The translations under genes were made by a program, and so were the position numbers. Positions 35,557 to 48,221 of a stretch of DNA of 64,000 bases are shown in pieces. Numbering within the stretch: position 1 is the first letter of the stretch; every line of letters begins with the position of its first letter. This stretch comes from Ooceraea biroi (Eukaryota > Arthropoda > Insecta > Hymenoptera > Formicidae): positions 10,121,624 through 10,185,623 of the forward strand of contig NC_039507.1 of assembly GCF_003672135.1 (NCBI RefSeq), read 5' to 3'. The notes beneath the pieces are model-generated. The model did no database searches. It had not been told where the DNA came from and saw only the letters and a list, made by a program, of their open reading frames with translations.

Positions 35557-38500
35557 CTGCAACATTCACGAAACGACAAACGATGTGGTGAGAACCAATA
35601 CTGCATACAACGTAAATAAATACTGTTTTATAGAAAATACATCTGGAAACAAAATGCCAATGATCCGGAATACTTTGCGGTGCTCGAACTGCGCGAACGG
35701 TTTTTCACTCTTCACAAAATATTTTATCTGAATTCAACATGTTGGTTTTTGTATAAAAGATTTTACTGCATCCAATTTGCGCATAAAAATTTCACGAAAG
35801 AAAAGCATAATATGATATAAATAACTTGTAGAAGTTCAGCGGACTTCATACATGGCATACTAGAAATATTTTTTCACCACGAAATGCTATTGTCTTCACA
35901 ATTAGGGGCAAATCATACATTAAAGCTATTTGAGCTATCTAATAATTAATTCAATAATCGAAGATCCGCAAAAACGAATCGCTTCCGCACTTGCAATGGA
36001 AAAAGCATCGAGTTATCAAAATGCATCGCATTGTCAAACAGAGCGGAAAGTTTCAAAATAAAAATAGATGCTGTCATTTATCAGTACGTGATATTTTCTT
36101 AACAAATTATATGTGCAAGTCAACACTTCACCCAAAATTTCTATAAAATGTTAAGCGCTCAATATCACAAATGACAGCATTCACATTGTACTTTTTCACT
36201 TTACTCCGGTTCTTCATTTCACTACATCCTGATCATTTCGTGTTCTTCTCTCAGAATTGGAATCAAAGACTACGCTGAAATTCGCGCGGTATCAGCTGGA
36301 AACAATCCAAATAGTAATGGCACGTTATAGATCACAGCTGGACAAAGCAGATGCAAAACACTGGCAATGGTTCAACATCCGCAACAACCCAATTCGCACG
36401 TGTGAACCTTCTTGTACCTTTAAGAATGCACCTGATATGCACCATGTTTCGAGAACGCATGTCGTCAAACAGCACGGAAACTAGAATAGAAACATAGATT
36501 TCTGATAGAGAAACTCTTTTATGCAAGAGAAAGACCATAACAATTCTGTTAACCTATGTGTGTTATGTGCAAACGTGTATTGAATATTATTCCGATAAAA
36601 AAAAAGAAAAAAAAAACAGAAAAGGATGACAAACAAAGTCAAACGACAAATGGCTGAAATTAAAACTGATTCTAACTTTAATAAAAGCCATTGTCTTTAC
36701 GCGGAATACCTTTTCAATTAAACGTGAAATATTTGTTGAAACGTGAATATTGCTGCACAAAGAGAGAGCAAGAGATAGAGTAAAAAAGGAACAATGTACG
36801 TTAAACGGCACGCTGCAGGATAAAGAATTTTAATAAAAGTATTCTCTTTTAGATTACAAAATTATTTATATATATATAGAAGCGTTGAATAACGGACTTT
36901 TAAAAATATCAGGTTATGCGTAAAATTCTGTATTATCAATTACAAAGTTAAATTGTCAATTTCAAAGCAAAATATTGTTTTTTCTACATTTTTCCTGAAA
37001 TACTAGAGTTTATTATCCACAGATTCCTTCCTATAGTATTTTTTTATAAATTGCTTAACAAAAGGTCATTTATCCAATATTACGAAAAAGACGTTTTACT
37101 CAATTTTAACGTATTAATTGCGAACATTTGGAAACAATAGAATCATCCGCAAATCCCATAATCGCGTTCTATTCCGATGTACGCGCTTGAGATGGAGAAC
37201 GATCGGCCAAAGAGAGAAAATCCAACTCGCTTCCCGCAGACCGGTATAATCTGGGAACTCGTGAATGATCGCGCAATACAGCGAATTTTAGAGGAACATA
37301 AGGAGCACGCGTCTTCTCCTCCGTTTCGATACCTCGCTAAAGTGATTTAAACTATCATTCTGCCTCAAAAACTGTATCCGATGATGCGTCTGTCCGCTGT
37401 GTCCGGCAAGAGCGGTTTCGCTTCAACGCTTCGTCGTTGCATTATACCACATTGTGCGAGTTAAATAATTCTCTTTCACGTAAAACTCACGCGTTGCTCA
37501 AACGTTCACCTCTACGTGGCGTAATTAATTCCCGCCGTGTTCAAGTATTCTTCCCAGTAAACGATTTCTGGAATTACGATATATAAATGCGACAAGTTTC
37601 AATCGTTTCCGTCGTACGCTTCGGCACCCTTATGCATACGATTAAAGCAAATCAGAATACACAAACGAATACGGCAACGCTACGATTCGAGCGAACTAGG
37701 TCCTGAGTGTGGTAATGAGGAAGAAACGGCGCTCTTCAAACAAGACGCGATAAACTGCAGCAGATTACAGCAAACTCGCTGTGGGGCGGTAAGGACAATT
37801 TGCACCGCAAAGGATTTACTCCGCCTTACATATTCATGTGCTTACTGTATTAATATAGTTTCCAGTATTCCCAAAGTTCTAACTGTTCCGTTTAACACGC
37901 ATTCGCGCGTCGCGTGTCCTTTATTGAATATATTAAATGGCGCGCGACATGCTTGTAAACTAAGCGCATCTCCAACAATCCAATCATAAACAAGTGTCCC
38001 CGCATAATTTGGGGGAGGTGCGACGAATAAAGGGCTACGGGGCGGAACTCGAATATGCCCACGTATGCCGACATTTCAAAGGGCTCGACACCACCCTTCC
38101 GCTCCCTATCCCTCGAAGAATGCAGTGTGAAAGACGAGGGCGCTGTCTGCGTTTTTTCAATGACTTTCAACGACTTATTATGAGAGCAATTCGTTCCCCT
38201 CGACCCCTATGCACTTCGACCTCCACTCGAAAGCCGCCCTTAAAGTGTACGTTTCTGCCTGCATGCGCGTCACACAAGCACAAGAAGATCACTCGAGGCA
38301 GACTTGGAGGCAACACCTCTCTCTCTCCTCCGGTAATCCGGTCTAATTCCGCTCTAATGGCAAGGCGATGAATGTGCCGATGTTGTTTTAATTAGTTCTC
38401 GATCCTGTTTACCTGAGTCACGTCGACAGAGAATTCGCAAAACCAGTAAAACACATATACGTTAAATTGTCTTCCATAATACATTATTAATTTGTCTTTT

Positions 38501-41229
38501 ACTGTTCTAAATTATTTGGCAAAATTCTCGTTAATATTTTAATGCTCACACGTTAATTACATGATTTATCTCATTATTTTATTATGATACTAGAACAATG
38601 TATATTAAAACTGAACTGATCTTTTTCATGAGGCAAAAATAACGGAGGCTATTAACGTGCAGCAGATGATGCACGCTTTTCTCGATTTTTGTAACGCTGG
38701 AAAAACGTAATAAATGAAACTCGGTAACTATGACTCAATTTTCTCGCAATGTATTACCTTAGACTAGCCATGACGCGAGAGCAACGAGCGATGCATCACC
38801 TCTCGCATAGATAGGTCTACGAGAGTTATTGGAAGAATAATGTATGCGGCACCATGGCGCCTGCAATGAGTTATCGGCACACCTGAGTCTTGCAACTGCT
38901 GCAACGAGCGCACGTACACACATGCGCGTTACACTATCTTGCATAGATTATACAGTCTCGTATATATGTATATATACATATATGGAACTGACGAGCGCCG
39001 ATATTCACCGGGGAGTCACAAAGTTGCCAAGAAGGCGACATCCACGAAACACCATCGAGATTCGCAGTATTAGTAGTAGACTTGCGTACTCGCGAAACTA
39101 CCAACGGCACAAAAGTTCTTTCTTTTTTAATCGACTCATTAATAGATCATAAAACTGCAAGCCACGTATCGCGGCTTGAGTTTATAAATGAAACGCCAGC
39201 ACGTTTTAAGAACCAACTTGAGACGGTGTACGAGGATTGCTAAATGACTTCATTAAGAGTGTCCAATTAAATCATCACTTGTTCCACACAGAAAATTTAT
39301 ATTGCTCAAATATCGCTCATTCATTCTTTAGTTTAATTAATTAGAAAACCGACATTGACGCATCTGATTATAAGTCGAAATCGATATGTTCTTCAGCAAA
39401 AGTAATAGTAACGAAAACATCTTAAATCTTAAATACATTTCCTCTTTCTCTCGTAATTCTTTATCATGACACTCAATACATCATTGTTAGATTCTGATGG
39501 ATTTAAATTTCTGATGGAGTTAAATTGAAATGGAGCGTTCCTTCAATATAAAAAGTTAGCACTGAAACGAGAAATTGGATTTTAATCGTTGAAAAATGAT
39601 ATAAAATATTCCATTTATTATAACAATCTCCGACGTCGTTTTAACATATTTGTAATAATCGCTTGCCTACTATAAACGATGCATAATGATGATTAGAACG
39701 ACATAAGAAATTTATTACTTAATTACGTAATTCGAGAGTATGGCGAGCGTCATCCCAACCCACAAGACGACGTTAATGCTGTTGAAGGTGCAAACATTAC
39801 GAACGAATCGAAACGCGGATAACTGCGACAGCAGATGCCGTGCCGAATAACGTTCAACTCCCTGTAAACTTCGTTAACTTGACTCCTCCAAAGATTTCTA
39901 CGGAGCCTTGCAAGTGGATTACGTTCGAACGCGGGCCGACGAAGTTAGCTGAAAGTTACACGCTTTGTTCATTGTTGTTGTTCCACACGGTAGTTTGAAG
40001 CCGCGCGCACGGTATCTCGATCCCGAAACAAATAAAGATAGAGTCGCTCGGCTAATGAAAAGGTAGCAAGAGAGAGCGCGAGAGAGAGTATTAGCAGCGA
40101 GTTAATTTAATCCGTATTTGAATTTAATAAGCTGAAGCGCGCTTGCATTCTCCGACGGATTCCGGCATACAATACATTACATTATTTTAAACGTGCAAAA
40201 AATTTTACAAATGTCGGTTTATTGGTATTTTTACATCTACATAGATTTACTATAGACTATACGTACTATATACATAATATTTATTATACACATATGAAAC
40301 ATACAGTTATTCCTCTACATTACATGATATAAAACTTCTCGACAAATGCTGGTAAGTGCAACTTGAAACTTCCTATGCAACATGATATTATCATGAGACA
40401 TCGAGTATATGAAAATGCTCTCTTTCTTTGTCATAAAAATTAAACAAAAATTACAAACCACTGAAAGCTCCGCGCGCTCTCTCTTATATCAATGCGCGAT
40501 TAAAAAGATCGAAAACTTTTGCCGTTAAAATTCAAACGCGCTTCGCCGAGCTTTTTTGATTCGCTTTTTGCCGCGAGGAAAGTCTTAACTAAACTTGCGG
40601 GAGAGATTTTGCGGTAATAGTCGAGCCAAGACCTTGCATACATAATCACACGCTGCTAAAAAACACTGCAAAAATCACCAAAACTCTTGGCACATTATTT
40701 TTTTATCCGTCTTGTTATTAGTAAGAAAAATAGGCTGTCTTAGGAAGACTCTCTTGCTAGTAGGAAAGATATATTTAAAGAAAAATATTTGAATTGATCA
40801 TACCAAGGAAAAAGAGAGTTGTTTGTTAGAAAAGATTGAAAATGAACAAGTCTGAGAGGATTTATGCGAAATATGATTTATCCGAGATATCGCGCGTTAC
40901 CACGGGGAAATAGAAACACGGCGGTTATTGTGAGATAACTGAAAGCCAATGCGACATAGTTGCTGAATAATTTGTCATTAAATTTCACTGCTCTAACTGG
41001 TAATATTACCTTTAATCACGTAACATTACAAAGCGATTATAAACTGCGCGCGGTTATCCACTGCCGATCGATAAAACGTCCGATATTCACTGACAATAGC
41101 TGATTTACCTAACTAAGAGAGTTAATTGTAATTTATCCAGACCAAACTTTTTTACTTCGCAGCTTGTATTGTATTTTATTTCTTCCCTCTCCGTCCTTTC
41201 CCTTCAATGCACGATAAACGGTTTTATGT
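35557..41229. other. Part of the 15.7-kb intron upstream of the first rod exon, nothing recognised
   Basis: AT-rich. No further spectrin-repeat exon was found on the minus strand, so exons for a full-length rod upstream of this point must lie outside the window or be very short. A TATATG palindrome occurs near 38957-38983. Confidence 0.5.
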
Positions 41230-42190
41230 GGTAACTACGGCGTCTCGACGTCGCATCCAACCGCGTCGATCTCTCGGTCTGAGGACGGTTTTGCGAACGG
41301 TGATAAGAGTACACAACGAAGGGAAGGACACAAAAGGGAAGAACGAAGAGTAATAAGACCGGAAGCAACGTAAAAGATAGAAGTCGCGAAAAAAGCGACG
41401 AGAGAACTTAGAGTAGCACACAAAATGGCCAATGGTAAGAAACTTTCCATGACCGAAATGGAATTTCCGATAAAAATCTCGAGCTCGTCCGTTTGGGACT
41501 GCGTGGTTGTCTGCGCGCGAACCTCGCCGTCTGCATTACCAATATTGTCGCGAGGGACGCATCTCGTGCTGCAAGATGAAAAGGCAAAGTAAGCAGGGAA
41601 GCAAGCCGGAAGTGGAAGGCACGGAAAATCGCGGTGTCGAAGTGAACGAGAAATTGCGAGACACAGAGCGACGCGGATACGTGAGACGAGTGCAAAGCGT
41701 TCGCGCGCCTTTACGCGAGATCTCGCTCGCGCAGCCACTTTATAACCCGAGGGTGCGTTCGCCGCGTACGCGCTCCACACGCACTTCACTTTATGGTCCT
41801 AGGAGGACGACGAGAGAACGAGCACCTTATTGTTCGCGACGAAAATCGACCGTCCTACGGTATATAATATGCGCCCTGAGTTCTTACCTGCGTGCAAGAC
41901 GCTCGCGCGTCAATAAAGGATTGTCTTTGCGCGAGCAAGCTTCTTCGTGCGGCACGGCTCGTTCCCAGCGAGGGTGCTATATCCGGATTCTCCTTCGGGA
42001 GAGAAAGAAAGCCGGGGGATCGCTCGCGACGAGGGAGATATTCTACGCGTGAGAGAACGCGAAGCGATACAGATTTCCTTCGTGAGATTTCCTTCGTAGG
42101 ACTTAGTCGCGGTGTTGCTCGCAAAATCTATATTCTCATCTCTTTGCGACGCGTCCTGGGAGGATTGCTATTAAGCCGCCTCCGCCGACG
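41230..42190. promoter_or_regulatory. CpG-rich block, candidate promoter or untranslated exon
   Basis: GC-rich relative to both sides, with frames of 100-184 codons open on both strands and without domain similarity. A small direct repeat (GATTTCCTTCGT, then the same with one change) lies at about 42070-42098. It is 6 kb upstream of the first rod exon on the Dys strand. Confidence 0.25.
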
Positions 42191-42574
42191 ATAAATAAAT
42201 TGTAAGCTATAACAAAATGTTTGCAACACCGGAGCACCAAATTCTAAATTAATTGGATATCTAAATCCTAGATTAATTCATGGATATTTTAAGATCAATA
42301 AAAGAAGAGCATTTAATTGTTTACTATAACTTTGCTCTTGTGCATGTTGCTATTTATAGTTTTTTAAAGTTTCATTAAATATTTCGACAAAACTATAACT
42401 ATATATTTTATAGATGTTCTTACAGTTTCTTGGAGCACTGAAGTAGCACCTAATTCCTAATGTTTGTTTGTCCGTTTTATTATTTTATTTATATCTCTGA
42501 TTTCTCTTTAGAGAAGAATCATCTTAACGTTAAGTCAATTTTCCTCGTTTTGTGAACCCCATTTTCCAAACAGT

Positions 42575-42668
42575 TCGCACACTAAATGCCGGACTTCTGC
42601 ATTTAATTAACACCAATTTTCTGCCAAATGGTTTGGACACTAAATGCCGGACTTCTGTATCTAATTAG
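42575..42668. repeat. Direct repeat, 58-bp period
   Basis: ACACTAAATGCCGGACTTCT occurs at 42579 and again at 42637, each followed by a TTAATTAA- or CTAATTAG-like segment. Two near-identical copies in tandem. Confidence 0.8.
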
Positions 42669-43639
42669 AGCACCTAATTAGCACTTAATTTTATTATAAG
42701 AAAAAATTCGTTTTGCTAGTGAATGGGTCAGGTTAATAGGAGTCTCGAGAGGCATATAATAATTTTGCCGCGCAAAAAACTAGATGCACAGCACGGCAGA
42801 CGCTCTTCGTCCTGCTTTCACTGAGAAACGTATGTAAACCGATCGTAAAAACGCAAAAAGCCCTTCCACATCTCGCTTAATAATCCACATCTCTTCGAAT
42901 ATCAATACTTTTTATATGATCTTTTTATCTTACTATATCCTCAAATATTTATACAATATCTATATTTGTACTTTACTCTATGCATATTATGCATACGCAT
43001 TATAAATTTACGCGGTCAATTTAATAGCAGAGATGTAGGTTTTCATGTCGTATTCGTTCTCTTGTATGCGCATTTGTGCTCCAGCATCCACTTTAAATTT
43101 CTACCCCATCCCACTTATCACGCATTACCAAGGGGAAGCTCACTCTACTTCCGAAACTTTCGAGCGCTTATTATTAAAACTCAGCTCCCTCTGTCCAGCC
43201 CGTGCAATTCTCCTTTTTTTCCCGCAAAACGCAATAATGGGAGTGCTGCGACTTTGCGAAATAAATGGCGTATAATAATGCATGTCTCGACGGAATAGAA
43301 GTTAGCCGTATGCGTCCGCATAGCCGTCCAACTCTGGAGAGACCAAGAACTTTCGCGATATTCCCTGCAAAATTTCATTACGTACACACATACAGACCGA
43401 GGCGATCCACATGGCTCATTACTACTAATATACATTAGCCAGAATCCACCGCGACGAGACTAAGTTTTTTAAAACGTGCAAATAAATCTAACGCTAAGAG
43501 TTTTAGAATTCTATGCGACCCGAGTGAACGTATATCTTCAGAGATACTGCATTTTCATAATGCATTTTGTACTACCAGAGAAAGATATCACGATGAAACA
43601 TTAATTGATTATATATATTTTGTGAAAGTATTTAAGTTC

Positions 43640-43755
43640 AGAGCATGAAATAAAAATATAATAAAGGTATATTATTATTTTCAATATACAGATTTTTCAC
43701 GAATTCTCCTTTTACCAGAGCTGACGTTATCAAAACGATCCGCTTGTTATTTTGA
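43640..43755. repeat. Copy 1 of a spaced direct repeat
   Basis: About 115 bp starting ATGAAATAAAAATATAATA and ending CTTGTTATTTTGA. It matches 44578-44694 in the same orientation at most positions, with substitutions and small gaps. Read on the minus strand both copies keep IVLITSAL(V/I)K open. The element type is not recognised. Confidence 0.75.
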
Positions 43756-44577
43756 GTATTAACGTTAATACGGTGACAGTTTCTTGCGACTAAATTATTC
43801 CCGCGACTGTCTGTGAGGTCCGAGCTTTTTCGCTGGCGGGCGCAAGACATCGTCCGCGAGCTTCCTCCTTATTGCTGGAATAACTCATTATAGGACTGCC
43901 TAAACCGTTGCAGCTATATTTCAATCTTTTTACTCGGCATATTCAATTAACTCGGGTATAAATTTCGTTACGCACGACATATCCAAGTACTGGCAACCCT
44001 TTTAACCTCGCCTTTAATAAGATGCTCAGTTATTCTTTAATAACAGTAAATCACTCTTTTCACGGCGGCTTTAACGTTCCGGTAACGTGGAAATCCGTAC
44101 CACGATGTGCGCGCTTATTTTTTTCGCAGATGATTGATCGATACAGCGCCGTCGCCGCCGCCACTCGGCCACTCGGCGGAATTGCCGTGTAATTTCTGCA
44201 AATTGTTTGCAAATTGCGCTCTATTACCGTTCATAAATTAGAACAGGATAACGATGGCGAGCCATAGTGCACATTTCGCTCTCGAAAGAAGAGTGTAATT
44301 AACAGAAATCGCTTATTCTCTTAGCGAAAATGTGCAAACCAGTTTGCGATTCGATTAACTACACAATCGATTTATAAATTCTTTCTAAAGAGAAAATAAA
44401 TATTTTCTCTCTCTTTGTTCCACACGTACGCAAACAAAGCCATTGGGTATTTTTCATAAATTGTTTTATAAATATGTAATTTTTCAAGTACAATATAAAT
44501 TGAGAGAATAAAACGTCCACATTTAAAAATTTGTTTAAGAATTGATGATGTATGTCATACATAGTATGTAAATTCGT

Positions 44578-44694
44578 CAGAATGAAATAAAAATATAATA
44601 CATAATATATTATCATTATTTTTTATATAGATTTTTCACGAATCTTCTTTTATCAGAGCTGATGTTATCAAAACGATTTCCTTGTTATTTTGAA
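44578..44694. repeat. Copy 2 of a spaced direct repeat
   Basis: Second copy of the 43640-43755 segment, about 940 bp away. Its minus-strand frame is closed by a stop after LIKEDS, where copy 1 continues. An old dispersed repeat family or a local duplication. Confidence 0.75.
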
Positions 44695-47600
44695 ACAATC
44701 GTTTATATCGAAGTACATGCAAATGTCGGAGGAAAATGGAAAGCACATTATCTTGCTCGTCGTAACAATAAAATTCCTCGATAAAATTCCTCCGCAATCG
44801 TAATGCCTGAATCGTTTCGTTATTACTCCACGTCACAATGATCTATTATTATACATACTATCTCTTTCTTTGTCATTTCTTCGCCATTAAGCATTAAGCG
44901 AAAATTTAACATTTCTCATCGCTATTCGAAATGAAGCGTTTCCCATATTTCTATAAAATCCTACAATTAAAAAATTCCTTTCAGCTCTGAAAAATCTGCA
45001 CTCGACTCACACGCAAAGTGCAATTATTTATAAATTATAATTTTATCTACCATAACATAAACTTGACATGATAGCCATCTCTCTAACGGTGCTTTTACTA
45101 TTTAATGTAAAAAGTTTACAGAACAGCGTGTTGGAATGATATTAATCCGATCCCACTGTCAAGTCCAATTGCGCCCAAGAGATTCGCTGAAATAGAACGT
45201 CAACGAATTTCACGAAAATCAGAGACGACTTGCACCACCGCGTCGCATTGGTGCGCCTAACCCTGGGAGCTTTCAGTTGGTTTTAATGCGATTAAGTTGC
45301 GGCGGAAGCACGGAAGTAAATCAACTCCCTCGCTAGTCCTCTGTGCGAATGTCTTGAGACAGAATCCGAAAAAAGAAAAAGACCAGAATACATAATACTG
45401 GTACAGATCGGTAATACGTGCGGACTCGCGGAATTCGAAGATCAAAGGGGACTAACGGGATATTTTTCGAAGCTCCAAATACGCCAAAGATCAATAATCA
45501 TTCATCGCTCGCTGCGTTTCCCGGCCGGAAGTTATGAGAAAACCGGCTCGCAACGTGGCTGTCGGAAACAAGAGCGAACATTAGCAGCGACGGCTAATTA
45601 CGTGCTTGTGTAGCTGCCGGAGAGTCTGAACCCGCCTTTCCTCCGCTGTCCGACAGCGGCGCAAGCACTGTTTCGCGACTCTGTAACTGCGAAAGTTCGA
45701 ACGGGTTGATGCTGCGAAGAGTTTAAAACTAATTAAAGCCGCGTCATCCGGCTTTATGAAGAATCTTGTTTCGCCGCGTGACTGCGCGAAAAACTTCTCA
45801 ATTTTGTATCGTTATCGGAGACGTATACATCCGCGCGCGCCCGTATTTAATCCACGTCGAAAATAGAGCCCGGATAAATTTGATTTCAACGTGGAATGGA
45901 AGTTATCGATTGCATAACGGTACTCCTTGTAAGCCTTGGAACGAACCACCTCCAATCGAAAGAATTTTTAATTAAACGCTTAGACTACCGGCGCAAATAT
46001 GATATTTTCCCTGTCTGCGTAGAATGGCGGAATTTTCAATTAAGGTGAAAGGTCATTAGAGTTAATGTTCGGTCAGGTCAAAATTGGATCGAACGTATTG
46101 ATTAATTAGAGTATGACAGATAACAAGAATAATATTTTACGTGACTAAAATTTCAAAATGAACCGGCAAACTTTTCAAATCTGCGACTTCCTCGAGATTA
46201 ACGTCCGTTTTGCTTACGTACGAAACGCCAATCAGTTGAAGAACAATTGACAGATCGATCCCAGAAAATTATTGAAGAATCGCGTAAACGCATCTCAAGC
46301 GTCGATCAGAAATGGCGACGCTGCCGCGATCGGAAAAATACTCGTCCGTGGTCGGAATACTCAAACGCACTCAAAGACGCGGTTCAAAGTCGGTTATTGC
46401 GGAAAAACGGTGCTCTTTTCGCTCTCGATCTGGCGTTAAGTCCCCTCATATATCGTCATGTCGATATAGACACGTGGAGCCGCGTGATCCTCAGCTTGGA
46501 GGTAAGGCGCATCGACCGTGAACGATATTCACTGGCATGTCTGCCACGGATTCCTGTTCGTTTTCTGATCGCGGGTGAAACGGAACGAGGCGAATGGGCG
46601 ACACGGATATCGAGCATCGAAATTGGGTGGCCTGTGGAACGGTTAGCTGCTAGTCAAAAAAGAAGGGAAAGAAGTAGGGACATTGAGAGGAAGATAGCGA
46701 GAAAGAAAGAAAGAGCGAAAAGAGGGAGCCGAAGGAGTGACAAAAAACGGCAACTAAAGTATAGCCAAGGGAGAAAACTACGTTTCACGATCGCGTGCTC
46801 GCACCCGGAGATAATTTTCGCATGTCGAGCGATAGTTCCACGCCTCTGGACGCTTCGATATCCATTGCAATGCTGAGACTGCACGTTGCGCAGTTTGTCT
46901 TCTTTATTGGCCGCACGATATGTGCCATGCATTGCATGCATTTTGGCCAACAAACGTTCTACTGAGACCCACTCTGCCCCGTTCCTTATTTAAAATATGA
47001 AAATAATTACTTAATTATGCAGGATATCGGAGAAATTGTGAAAAAATTCACAAAATGCATTATACAATGAGGGAAAGAGAAATCGGGAGTTATAAATATT
47101 GTAATACAATCTTGCCTCATATATTGTTAACTAAATAGTAATGCGTGTTAGTAACAATTTGCAAAGTTTGCTCGTAGAGATTATACCATATCATAATATG
47201 ATAATTTTTAATATTTTTTACAATTTAAGGGTAATTAAAGTCATCTCACTATTTATCACGTGCTTGTTGAATCGATTGTAACAAAACGTAAGTCACTAAC
47301 ATTTGACCGCCGACCGCGCGCTACAACGAAAGTTTTCACGTTTTCTGCCTTGCGATAAAATGTATGAGGCTGTAAAGCAAATGTACGTGTCGGCGCAGCG
47401 CTGATACAATTTACAGAAGATTCGTGACACAGTTTCCCGCATTCGCGTTTGTTTCGCTGCGACGCGGACGTTACTTTCATGACACGGAGGATACACTTTA
47501 CGCGGGAAATGTGAGTTTGTTCGTTCGTTTGTTCATTCTTTGTACGCGAGGAACGAAAATCGTAACTCGATCCTACGAACGTACGTTATCACCGTGCTGG

Positions 47601-48189
47601 GTTCTACTACAATAAGCTGCGATATAAAGCTCTACGAATGAAAAGGGATAACAAGTAGCAGTTTCGTTGTACCACTGGCGAATACGTCGGATAAGCTTCC
47701 TTTTAAAGCACTACTCTCGTCTAACGAACAAGATATTCCATCCTTCGTTTGCACAGCATTATCCTCTCAGAGAAGAAAAACTGCATTAAAGTAGAACGCG
47801 ATCACCTCCAATTTTTTAAGAAAACGAATATGACACGATGTGTCGCATCAACGTATGAAGAGATTAAAAGGTACGAGTATAGGAGCAATGAAGTTAGCAA
47901 GTGACTCGATTACTCGCTTAGAGGGAAAACATGTTTTGCCGTAACAAGAACGATCGGTTTTGGATGGGACACGAGAGACTGAAATGACTGAAAAAACGAG
48001 CAGAACGGCAGATCAGATCACCATTTTAATTGGCCCTCTTCACCATGCTGACTCTATGGTCCTTCTAAAACTGCATTTGCACGGAGAGCGGATACTTTCT
48101 ATGCAAATCGATGCGATGTTAAGTAGCTCCTATGCCTCTCGCTACTCCACCCTTGGTTCTCCCGTTCAAGTTAGACGACTCAACAACTG
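44695..48189. other. Intron, nothing recognised
   Basis: A 209-codon frame (46247-46876, plus) starts at TTG, lacks any internal Met and has no recognisable domain. I do not call it a gene. Confidence 0.5.
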
Positions 48190-48190
48190 G

Positions 48191-48221
48191 GAGCCGCCGC
48201 CGCCGCCGACGACGACGAGCG
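48191..48221. repeat. (CCG)n(ACG)n triplet tract
   Basis: Short compound triplet repeat, intronic. Confidence 0.8.

Noticed and set aside
41235..42194. Frames of 100-184 codons on both strands
   Set aside because: Mutually overlapping, no domain, compositional.
46247..46876. 209-codon plus-strand frame
   Set aside because: It starts at TTG, has no Met at all inside, has no recognisable domain, and its Arg/Lys-rich end coincides with a GA-rich tract. Best explained by composition.
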